Shown: one piece after another, positions 1-4,871 of the stretch
How the letters are laid out: the number at the start of each line of letters is the position of its first letter
How positions within the stretch are numbered: the stretch's first letter is position 1
From: Alphaproteobacteria bacterium
GTDB lineage: Bacteria; Pseudomonadota; Alphaproteobacteria; Rhizobiales; Xanthobacteraceae
Length of the DNA: 7,313 bases
Direction of reading: 5' to 3'
Assembly: GCA_005883115.1 (NCBI GenBank)
Contig: VAZQ01000368.1
Location: 1 to 7,313 of the forward strand
Position numbers and translations under genes: made by a program
The notes under the pieces: generated by a model
Seen by the model: the letters and a program-made list of their open reading frames with translations, nothing else
The model's database searches: none
Told to the model about the DNA's origin: nothing

Positions 1-1
1 A

Positions 2-169
2 ATCGGTGGCGCCGCGCTCTACCTGCTTTCGGATCTCTCGAGCGGAGTCACCGGTGACGTTCACTTCGTGGATTCCGGCTACAACGTCATTGCCATGCCG
101 CATCCAACCTCGCTCAAGGACGAAACCCTGGCGAATGAGCAGGCGATTGCCAAGGACGCGGCGCAGTGA
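2..169 (+). CDS. fabI: Enoyl-[acyl-carrier-protein] reductase (NADH), C-terminal end only
   Basis: This is the 3' end of a gene that enters from the left edge: 55 codons open from base 2, ending in TGA at 167-169. FabI reduces the trans-2-enoyl-ACP double bond with NAD(P)H in the last step of each cycle of type II fatty acid synthesis, in the cytosol. The visible peptide contains GGAALYLLSDLSSGVTGDVH and then FVDSGYNVIAMP, the hallmark C-terminal stretch of FabI-type short-chain dehydrogenases, followed by a variable tail of about 20 residues ending in AKDAAQ. The catalytic Tyr and Lys and the nucleotide-binding fold lie outside the window. It converges on pnp. In related Hyphomicrobiales fabI usually follows fabA and fabB, so this is probably the end of a fabA-fabB-fabI unit, but that is inference because those genes are not visible. 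A related short-chain dehydrogenase is unlikely given the FVDSGYN motif. Confidence 0.9.
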   Translation: MGGAALYLLSDLSSGVTGDVHFVDSGYNVIAMPHPTSLKDETLANEQAIAKDAAQ

Positions 170-232
170 ATCGCCGCTGCCGGGCGCCGCCATTGAACTC
201 GGTCGGCGTGCGCTGGGCACGCGCATAGCAAG

Positions 233-406
233 ATGGGTGATGATCCCCTCTATCCTGACGATCGCCGACGGGAGCGCTTGATCGCGGACCCCCGCCTCGC
301 GACGCCGCTCAACCGCGTGCATAGGCTAAAAATCGCGAGCGGGTTCATTGCTCTCGTTCTCATCGCCGCGATTTGGATCGTGTGGCGCTGGTCCGCGATG
401 CATTGA
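233..406 (+). CDS. Small single-pass membrane protein, function unknown (57 aa)
   Basis: I do not recognise this family. The frame runs from ATG at 233 to TGA at 404-406. An in-frame stop at 194-196 and no ATG, GTG or TTG before 233 make this the only possible start. Residues 1-33 are hydrophilic and charged (DDPLYPDDRRRERL, then NRVHRLK). Residues 34-51 form one hydrophobic helix (IASGFIALVLIAAIWIVW), followed by RWSAMH. Basic residues just before the helix suggest an N-in, C-out inner-membrane topology. There is no signal peptidase site. About three quarters of third codon positions are G or C, as in neighbouring genes, which supports real coding. The Shine-Dalgarno sequence is poor (only AGCAAG directly before ATG). 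It begins 63 bp after fabI and may be cotranscribed with it. A chance ORF cannot be excluded without homologues. Confidence 0.6.
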   Translation: MGDDPLYPDDRRRERLIADPRLATPLNRVHRLKIASGFIALVLIAAIWIVWRWSAMH

Positions 407-467
407 GCCCCACAAGCGCGGGCAGGGCGAGCTTCGATGCTAGCGCGGTGAGGCGACGTGCGCGCGA
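407..467. other. Convergent intergenic gap between the small ORF and pnp
   Basis: These 61 bases separate the stop codon of the + strand small gene from the stop codon of pnp on the - strand. I see no long GC stem followed by a run of T on either strand. The only pairing is a 5-bp stem (GCGCG 462-466 with CGCGC 474-478) that encloses the pnp stop codon and has no T tract. Termination here is therefore either Rho-dependent or lies inside the opposing genes, in which case the two transcripts would overlap at their 3' ends. Confidence 0.5.
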
Positions 468-2645
468 CTATTCCGCGCCGGCCGCCTCGCGCTGCTGATC
501 GCTGCGATGCTGCTCGGCCTCGGCCTTCTGCTTCGCTTCCAGATCCTCGCCGGTCATCTGGTCGACGACTTTCATAGAAAGGCGCACCTTGCCTCGCTCA
601 TCGAAGCCCAGCAACTTGACCTTCACCTTATCGCCTTCCTTGACCACATCGGTAACCTTCTGCACCCGGCGCGGCGCTAGCTGGCTGATGTGCACGAGGC
701 CGTCCTTCGCTCCGAAGAAATTTACGAAAGCGCCAAAGTCCATCACTTTGACCACTGTACCATCATAGATGTGACCGACTTCGGGCTCAGAGGCGATCGA
801 CTTGATCCAATTGATCGCCGCCTTCATTGCGTCGCCGTTTGCGGACGCCACCTTCACCGTTCCGTCGTCTGAAATGTCGATCTTGGCGCCGGTCTTTTCG
901 ACGATCTCGCGGATTACCTTCCCGCCGGAACCGATCACCTCGCGGATCTTGTCGACGGGGATATTGAATACTTCGATGCGCGGCGCGTGCTCCCCGAGCT
1001 GGGCACGATGCTGGACGATGGCCTTCCCCATTTCGCCCAAGATATGCATTCGCCCCTCTCTCGCCTGGCTGAGCGCAACCCGCATGATTTCTTCAGTGAT
1101 GCCGGCGATCTTGATATCCATCTGAAGCGAGGTCACGCCCCGCTCGGTGCCGGCCACCTTGAAGTCCATATCACCGAGATGATCCTCGTCACCGAGAATG
1201 TCAGAGAGCACGGCGTGTCGGCTGTCCTCGAGAATGAGGCCCATGGCGATGCCGGCAGTTGGGCGTTTGACTGGGACGCCGGCATCCATCAGTGCGAGCG
1301 AGGTGCCGCACACGGTCGCCATCGAGGAAGAGCCGTTCGATTCCGTGATCTCCGACACCACGCGCAACGTATAGGGGAATTCGTGATGCGGCGGCAGGAT
1401 CGGATGGATGGCTCGCCAGGCGAGCTTCCCGTGACCTATTTCGCGCCGGCGCGGCCCGCCCATCCGGCCGGTCTCGCCTACCGAAAATGGCGGGAAATTA
1501 TAATGCAGAAGGAATGTTTCCTTGTAGGTTCCCTGCAACGCGTCGATCCACTGCTCATCCTCGCCGGTGCCGAGCGTTGCTACAACCAAGGCCTGCGTCT
1601 CGCCGCGGGTGAATAGCGCCGAGCCGTGTGCACGGGGTAGCACTCCCACCTCACAGGCGATTGGACGCACTGACTTCACGTCCCGGCCATCGATGCGCCG
1701 ACCGCTGTCGAGGATATTCCAGCGCACGATCTTGGCTTCGATGGTTTTGAATACGTCGGCGACCTGTTGCCTGGAATAGGGCGGGGTCTCCACCCCCTCG
1801 GGGCAGAAATGTGCCGCCACCTTGGCTTTGGCAGCGTCTGCGGCCTCGTGGCGCTCCATCTTGTTCGGGATGGCATAGGCCGCGCGCAAGTCCGCCTCCA
1901 CCAGCGCGAGCATCTCCTTTTCGAGCGCGGAAGTATCCGCCACCTGCAACTCGCGCGGTTCTTTCGCGGCCTTTTCAGCAAGCTTGATAATGGCCTCGAT
2001 CACCGGCTGGAAATGACGATGGCCGAACATCACGGCGCCGAGCATCACCTCTTCGCTCAGTTCCTTTGCCTCGGACTCGACCATTAATACCGCGTCCTGG
2101 GTGCCGGCGACGACGAGGTCGAGCTGGCTCTCCGTCATCTCGTCGAGGAGGGGGTTAAGCACGTATTCGTCATTGACGAAGCCGACGCGGGCCGCGCCGA
2201 TCGGTCCCATGAACGGGGCACCCGAGAGGGTCAGCGCGGCCGAGGCCGCGATCATCGCCAGGATATCGGGATCATTCTCGAGATCGTGCGACAGCGTCGT
2301 CACGATCACCTGTGTTTCGTTCCGCCAGCCCTCGGCGAACAGTGGCCGTACCGGCCGATCAATCAGCCGTGAGACCAGCGTCTCCTTCTCGGTGGGGCGG
2401 CCTTCGCGCTTGAAGTAGCCGCCGGGGATGCGGCCTGCGGCGTAGAATTTCTCCTGGTAGTCCACGGTGAGCGGCAGAAAGTCGATGCCTTCTCGCGGCT
2501 CCTTGGCTGCGACAACCGTCGCCAGTACCTTGGACTCGCCATAAGTGGCGACTACAGCGCCGTCGGCTTGGCGCGCGATCTTGCCGGCTTCTAGGACGAG
2601 CTTTCGCCCTCCCCAGTCGAGTTCAACACGATGGATATCGAACAT
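468..2645 (-). CDS. pnp: Polyribonucleotide nucleotidyltransferase (PNPase)
   Basis: PNPase is a homotrimeric, phosphate-dependent 3'-5' exoribonuclease that releases nucleoside diphosphates and can also add tails; it acts in mRNA turnover and sRNA metabolism in the cytosol. The 725 codons are full length for the family. Visible domains: first RNase PH-like core about 12-142 with the RNA-contact loop YFKREGRP at 77-84; a helical linker about 240-320; the catalytic second RNase PH core about 324-550; a KH domain about 555-615 with GSGG at 572-575; an S1 domain about 622-694 (GHIYDGTVVKVMDFGAFV). The active-site block SDILGDEDHLGDMDF holds D486 and D492, equivalent to the E. coli catalytic aspartates, and the phosphate-binding RRREIGHGK motif lies at 399-407. 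The charged C-terminal tail is short. The ATG at 2645 begins a typical N-terminus (MFDIHRVELDWGG), but its Shine-Dalgarno is weak. It follows rpsO after a structured 251-bp gap. The frame is intact. Confidence 0.98.
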   Translation of the reverse strand: MFDIHRVELDWGGRKLVLEAGKIARQADGAVVATYGESKVLATVVAAKEPREGIDFLPLTVDYQEKFYAAGRIPGGYFKREGRPTEKETLVSRLIDRPVRPLFAEGWRNETQVIVTTLSHDLENDPDILAMIAASAALTLSGAPFMGPIGAARVGFVNDEYVLNPLLDEMTESQLDLVVAGTQDAVLMVESEAKELSEEVMLGAVMFGHRHFQPVIEAIIKLAEKAAKEPRELQVADTSALEKEMLALVEADLRAAYAIPNKMERHEAADAAKAKVAAHFCPEGVETPPYSRQQVADVFKTIEAKIVRWNILDSGRRIDGRDVKSVRPIACEVGVLPRAHGSALFTRGETQALVVATLGTGEDEQWIDALQGTYKETFLLHYNFPPFSVGETGRMGGPRRREIGHGKLAWRAIHPILPPHHEFPYTLRVVSEITESNGSSSMATVCGTSLALMDAGVPVKRPTAGIAMGLILEDSRHAVLSDILGDEDHLGDMDFKVAGTERGVTSLQMDIKIAGITEEIMRVALSQAREGRMHILGEMGKAIVQHRAQLGEHAPRIEVFNIPVDKIREVIGSGGKVIREIVEKTGAKIDISDDGTVKVASANGDAMKAAINWIKSIASEPEVGHIYDGTVVKVMDFGAFVNFFGAKDGLVHISQLAPRRVQKVTDVVKEGDKVKVKLLGFDERGKVRLSMKVVDQMTGEDLEAKQKAEAEQHRSDQQREAAGAE

Positions 2646-2688
2646 TGCGGTCGTCTTTCATGATTTCTGCGAAGGCGCGAAAGCCATG

Positions 2689-2717
2689 CGCAAGACGGCA
2701 AGAGGCTGCCGTCTGCG
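2689..2717 (-). promoter_or_regulatory. Strong hairpin in the pnp leader, candidate RNase III/PNPase control element
   Basis: On the - strand the arm CGCAGACGGCA (2717-2707) pairs with TGCCGTCTTGCG (2700-2689): eleven base pairs with a single bulged T and a 6-nt loop GCCTCT. The flanking CATG sequences at 2720-2723 and 2685-2688 could extend the stem by four pairs across a 2-nt bulge. The hairpin ends 43 nt before the pnp ATG and is not followed by a T tract, so it is not an intrinsic terminator. Its location resembles the RNase III-processed stem of enterobacterial pnp leaders; function is inferred. Confidence 0.5.
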
Positions 2718-2761
2718 GCCATGCCGCAAAGCGAGACAGCGTCCGGCGATCCTGCCATGGC

Positions 2762-2811
2762 TTTCGGAGCCTTCCATATTGAACGCACGGGCCTTAGCCC
2801 GTCTTCCGAAA
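2762..2811 (-). repeat. Nested inverted repeats in the rpsO-pnp gap
   Basis: The outer arms TTTCGGA (2762-2768) and TCCGAAA (2805-2811) are perfect complements, 7 bp. They enclose a perfect 6-bp hairpin ACGGGC (2787-2792) / GCCCGT (2797-2802) with a 4-nt loop. The nesting is asymmetric: 18 nt lie between the outer and inner left arms but only 2 nt on the right. No T tract follows on either strand. It competes with the neighbouring stem at 2810-2835, which shares bases 2810-2811. Confidence 0.45.
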
Positions 2812-2835
2812 CCGGCAGCAGTCCCGCCGCCGGCT
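2810..2835 (-). repeat. 10-bp inverted repeat in the rpsO-pnp gap
   Basis: On the - strand AGCCGGCGGC (2835-2826) pairs with GCTGCCGGTT (2819-2810), ten pairs including two G-T wobbles, with a 6-nt loop GGGACT. A short TTT at 2811-2809 overlaps and follows the stem. This is too weak to call a terminator with confidence, but it could contribute to 3' end formation or stability of the rpsO transcript. Confidence 0.4.
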
Positions 2836-2865
2836 GAACACCGGATTTGTCCCGGTATCCGCTTC

Positions 2866-2889
2866 AAAACGCGCGAACAGGCCCGCGCA
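2866..2889 (-). terminator. Weak candidate intrinsic terminator/attenuator after rpsO
   Basis: Seven bases after the rpsO stop codon, TGCGCG (2889-2884) pairs with CGCGCG (2875-2870), six pairs including one T-G wobble, with an 8-nt loop. It is followed at once by TTTT (2869-2866). The stem is short and the T tract only four long, so partial termination or an RNA 3'-end stabilising hairpin is more plausible than full termination. E. coli rpsO has a comparable terminator between rpsO and pnp. Confidence 0.35.
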
Positions 2890-2896
2890 CGGTACC

Positions 2897-3166
2897 TCAA
2901 CGGCGAATACCCAGCCGCTCGATCAACGCCTTGTAACGCGCTGCGTCGACACGGGCGAGGTAGTCGAGAAGTTGGCGACGCTGGGACACGAGCTTGAGTA
3001 GCCCACGCCGGGAATGGTTGTCCTTGACGTGGGTCTTGAAATGCTCGGTAAGGCTGTTGATGCGCTCCGAAAGGATCGCCACCTGTACCTCCGGCGACCC
3101 GGTATCGCCGGCCTTTGTCGCATAGGTCTTGATCACTTCGGCCTTGCGGCCGGGCGTTATCGACAT
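2897..3166 (-). CDS. rpsO: 30S ribosomal protein S15
   Basis: S15 is a primary-binding protein of the 30S subunit. It binds the three-way junction of 16S rRNA helices 20-22, starts assembly of the platform and forms a bridge to the 50S subunit. The product has 89 residues, the standard length, and is nearly canonical: MSITPGRKAEVI, then TGSPEVQVAILSERI (about 22-36), EHFKTHVKDNHSRRGLL (about 41-57, with the conserved rRNA-contacting His, Asp and Ser) and the C-terminal RYKALIERLGIRR. The ATG at 3164-3166 has a good Shine-Dalgarno AAGGA (3178-3174) seven bases upstream. It lies 210 bp after truB and 251 bp before pnp, both gaps strongly structured, which fits independent control of this gene. 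S15 represses its own translation in E. coli and several other phyla; a similar loop here is inferred. Confidence 0.98.
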   Translation of the reverse strand: MSITPGRKAEVIKTYATKAGDTGSPEVQVAILSERINSLTEHFKTHVKDNHSRRGLLKLVSQRRQLLDYLARVDAARYKALIERLGIRR

Positions 3167-3376
3167 CGGGTTATCCTTTTGCTGTCCAGGTTGCAGTCGG
3201 CGGCCGGGCCGGGATGTCGTCCAGCGCGGTCACCACAACTATTTGCGCGGGCCAACGCCCGCGCAAGCCGGGCAATATCGCAAAACCCGGCCTGGCGCCA
3301 GCAGAATTGTGGCGCCTTGTCGCCGGCGGGAACAAGCCGCAGCCATCGGCAGAGCTTCTTTCACCCTTTTCGGACA
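3167..3376 (-). promoter_or_regulatory. Structured truB-rpsO intergenic region / rpsO mRNA leader
   Basis: This 210-bp gap has no gene I can support. Read on the - strand it contains consecutive inverted repeats: CTTGT/ACAAG (3336-3332 with 3320-3316), GGCGCCA/TGGCGCC (3316-3310 with 3300-3294), GCCGGG/CCCGGC (3291-3286 with 3272-3267) and a perfect 10-bp stem (3266-3257 with 3252-3243). Closer to the gene, CGACATC (3219-3213) can pair with GATGTCG (3167-3161), which covers the rpsO start codon. None of the stems is followed by a T tract, so they are not intrinsic terminators. The arrangement is compatible with an S15-responsive leader and processing between truB and rpsO. I could not identify a clear promoter. 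Confidence 0.55.
3243..3266 (-). repeat. Perfect 10-bp hairpin upstream of rpsO
   Basis: On the - strand TTGCGCGGGC (3266-3257) and GCCCGCGCAA (3252-3243) are perfect complements around a 4-nt loop GTTG. It is the strongest stem in the window. It lies 76 nt before the rpsO ATG and directly abuts the GCCGGG/CCCGGC stem at 3267-3291. The sequence after it on the - strand is AT then AGTTG, with no U-run; on the + strand it is followed by GCCGGG. A structural or processing role in the rpsO leader is more likely than termination. Confidence 0.55.
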
Positions 3377-4336
3377 TTAGGCGCGCGGCAGATTGAAGAT
3401 GCGCCGCGGGCGCAATTCGCCTTTTTCCGCTTCCGCTAGTGCGATCAGAGCGTCGTGGCAGGAAACTGATACCCAGCCCGCCAGGACCGGCGCATCACGC
3501 CCGCGCAGCAGCACCGCCTGGCCGCGCGTCAGCCGCGCGGCATCCCCCGGGCTCACCCGAAGCGTGGGCAACGTGGCCACGCCAGCCTCGACCGGCAGAA
3601 GCGCTGCTCGCTCGAGCGCGACGGCCTCGCCGGAGGAAAGACTCTGCAATCGATCGAGGCTCACGGCGAGGTCCTCGCCGAAAGGGCCCACCCCTGTGCG
3701 GCGCAGCGCCGCCACGTGCCCGAGACACCCGGCAGCGCGGCCCAGGTCGCGGGCAAGCGCGCGCACATAGGTCCCCTTGCCGCATTCGGCGATCAAGTTG
3801 GTATGGTCAGCATCGGGCGTCTCGATTAGCTCCAGTCGATGGATCTCCACCAAACGCGGCGCAATTTCCACTGCCTCGCCCTCGCGCGCGAGATCATAGG
3901 CGCGCTCGCCAGCGATTTTGAGCGCTGAAAAACGCGGCGGCACCTGTGCGATCTTGCCGACGTAGCGCGGCAATAACGCGCGGAGTTCATCCGTGCTCGG
4001 CCGCTCAGCGCGACTTGCAGTGACGCGGCCTTCCGCGTCATCGGTGTCGCGCTCCTCGCCCCAGCGCACGGTAAAGCGATACGTCTTGCGTCCATCCATG
4101 ACGAAAGAGACGGTCTTCGTCGCTTCTCCGAGCGCGATCGGCAACACGCCCGAGGCAAGCGGGTCGAGCGTGCCGGCGTGTCCCGCGCGCTTTGCTTGGA
4201 ACAGGTGTTTCACCACCCCCACAGCGTGGGTCGAGGTCATGCCGACGGGTTTGTCGAGCACGATCCAGCCGTGCACGTCGCGCCTTTCGCGCTTGCGCAC
4301 CTGCGGCGCCGACATCTGAGCATTGAGCGGTGTCAA
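3377..4336 (-). CDS. truB: tRNA pseudouridine(55) synthase TruB
   Basis: TruB isomerises uridine 55 in the T-loop of nearly all elongator tRNAs to pseudouridine, and also helps tRNA fold. Counting from the TTG start, the 319 residues show motif I GWIVLDKPVGMTSTHAV (23-39), the catalytic motif GHAGTLDPLASGVLPIALG (52-70) with nucleophile Asp58, the active-site Tyr86 in KTYRF, the PRFSALKIAGERAYDLAR block (134-151), GKGTYVRALARDLG (186-199) and a C-terminal PUA-like region (about 255-315) ending RRIFNLPRA. The length is normal. I chose TTG at 4334-4336 because GGAAG (4348-4344) lies seven bases upstream and the codon overlaps the rbfA stop as TTGA, a typical coupling arrangement. The alternative is ATG at 4313-4315 (312 residues), which has no Shine-Dalgarno; both keep every motif. 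The rpsO leader follows. Confidence 0.97.
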   Translation of the reverse strand: MTPLNAQMSAPQVRKRERRDVHGWIVLDKPVGMTSTHAVGVVKHLFQAKRAGHAGTLDPLASGVLPIALGEATKTVSFVMDGRKTYRFTVRWGEERDTDDAEGRVTASRAERPSTDELRALLPRYVGKIAQVPPRFSALKIAGERAYDLAREGEAVEIAPRLVEIHRLELIETPDADHTNLIAECGKGTYVRALARDLGRAAGCLGHVAALRRTGVGPFGEDLAVSLDRLQSLSSGEAVALERAALLPVEAGVATLPTLRVSPGDAARLTRGQAVLLRGRDAPVLAGWVSVSCHDALIALAEAEKGELRPRRIFNLPRA

Positions 4337-4758
4337 CTGTCGTCTTCCGGCTTGTTGTCGAGATCGCGCTGCACCTCAGGCGTTCGCAAAAGTCTCTCGA
4401 TTCGTTCGGCTTCATCGAAACGCTCGTCGATCCGGAAACGGAGCTCAGGCGCAAATTTCAGGTTGATCTGCCGCGCAATCTCGCCTCGGAGGAAGCGTTT
4501 GTTGCGCTCAAGGGCGGCGAGGACGGCGTCCGCATCGCGTCCGCCGAGCGGCATGACGTAGATAGTTGCGAGCCGCAAATCGGCCGTCATGCGGACTTCC
4601 GGCACGGTGATCAGATGATTCTGCATCACCGGGTCGTGCACGGCGCCGCGCGTGAGCATATCGGCAAACGCGTGGCGGACGAGTTCGCCGACCCGCAGCT
4701 GGCGCTGTGAGGGCATCTGGCTCGTCCCGTGTTCGCGCTGGTGACGTCGACGCGTCAT
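4333..4758 (-). CDS. rbfA: 30S ribosome-binding factor A
   Basis: RbfA binds the immature 30S subunit near helix 1 and the neck of 16S rRNA and promotes late maturation of its 5' end, notably in cold. From the chosen start the protein has 141 residues and consists of one type II KH-like domain: PSQRQLRVGELVRHAFADML (16-35), the strand and helix VPEVRMTADLRLATIYVMPL (52-71), LRGEIARQINLKFAPELRF (90-108) and the signature DERFDEAERIERLL (111-124), with an acidic tail ending PEDDS. I prefer the ATG at 4756-4758 because AGGA lies five bases upstream and the resulting N-terminus (MTRRRHQREHG) resembles relatives. Other in-frame ATGs at 4764 and 4800 would add 2 or 14 residues; the one at 4800 also has a fair Shine-Dalgarno (GCAGG, seven bases upstream). 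Its stop overlaps the likely truB start, and infB lies just upstream. Confidence 0.95.
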   Translation of the reverse strand: MTRRRHQREHGTSQMPSQRQLRVGELVRHAFADMLTRGAVHDPVMQNHLITVPEVRMTADLRLATIYVMPLGGRDADAVLAALERNKRFLRGEIARQINLKFAPELRFRIDERFDEAERIERLLRTPEVQRDLDNKPEDDS

Positions 4759-4871
4759 GCTCATCCTGAATGTCGCCCGTGCGCGGATCTGACCGTGCAT
4801 AACATAACCTGCAAAGAAATCGTGCCCAGCGAGGCTAGGCTAAATGCAAGGCGGGCGCGAAAGAGCTGAGC
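4759..4871 (-). other. infB-rbfA intergenic gap
   Basis: The gap is 113 bp if rbfA starts at 4758, or 71 bp if it starts at 4800. I see no terminator and no convincing promoter in it, so read-through from infB into rbfA is the simplest reading. It contains two possible Shine-Dalgarno sites, one for each alternative rbfA start: GCAGG seven bases before the ATG at 4800 and AGGA five bases before the ATG at 4758. Confidence 0.4.

Larger units (their letters stand above)
2646..2896 (-). promoter_or_regulatory. Structured rpsO-pnp intergenic region / pnp mRNA leader
   Basis: This 251-bp gap holds no convincing gene but contains at least five inverted repeats, read on the - strand from rpsO to pnp: 2889/2870 (6 bp, then TTTT), 2856/2840 (ACCGG with CCGGT), 2835/2810 (10 bp), a nested pair at 2811/2762, and a strong hairpin at 2717/2689. 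In E. coli the pnp leader folds into hairpins that RNase III cuts, after which PNPase represses its own mRNA. A comparable role is a reasonable inference here, but the sequence is not the E. coli one. The pnp Shine-Dalgarno is poor (GAAAGACGA about 5 bases before ATG), which is compatible with controlled initiation. I could not identify a convincing -35/-10 promoter pair. Confidence 0.55.

Noticed and set aside
206..222. 6-bp hairpin GCGTGC/GCACGC after fabI as a terminator
   Set aside because: There is no T tract after it; it is followed by GCATAGCAAG and the start of the small ORF.
6..281. 91-codon + strand ORF at the left edge
   Set aside because: It is in a different frame from the clear FabI C-terminus and from the small membrane-protein ORF, and its product is an Arg/Ser/Pro-rich frame shadow.
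987..1616. 209-codon ORF on the + strand antisense to pnp
   Set aside because: It lies fully inside the conserved pnp reading frame, shows no recognisable protein motif, and long antisense frames are expected opposite GC-rich genes.
2658..2900. 80-codon - strand ORF filling the rpsO-pnp gap, starting at a TTG that overlaps the rpsO stop
   Set aside because: There is no Shine-Dalgarno sequence, weak third-position GC preference and no recognisable motif, and the region is better explained by its series of inverted repeats.
3243..3266. The perfect 10-bp hairpin before rpsO as an intrinsic terminator of truB
   Set aside because: On the - strand it is followed by AT and then AGTTG rather than a run of T, so it does not meet the intrinsic terminator pattern.
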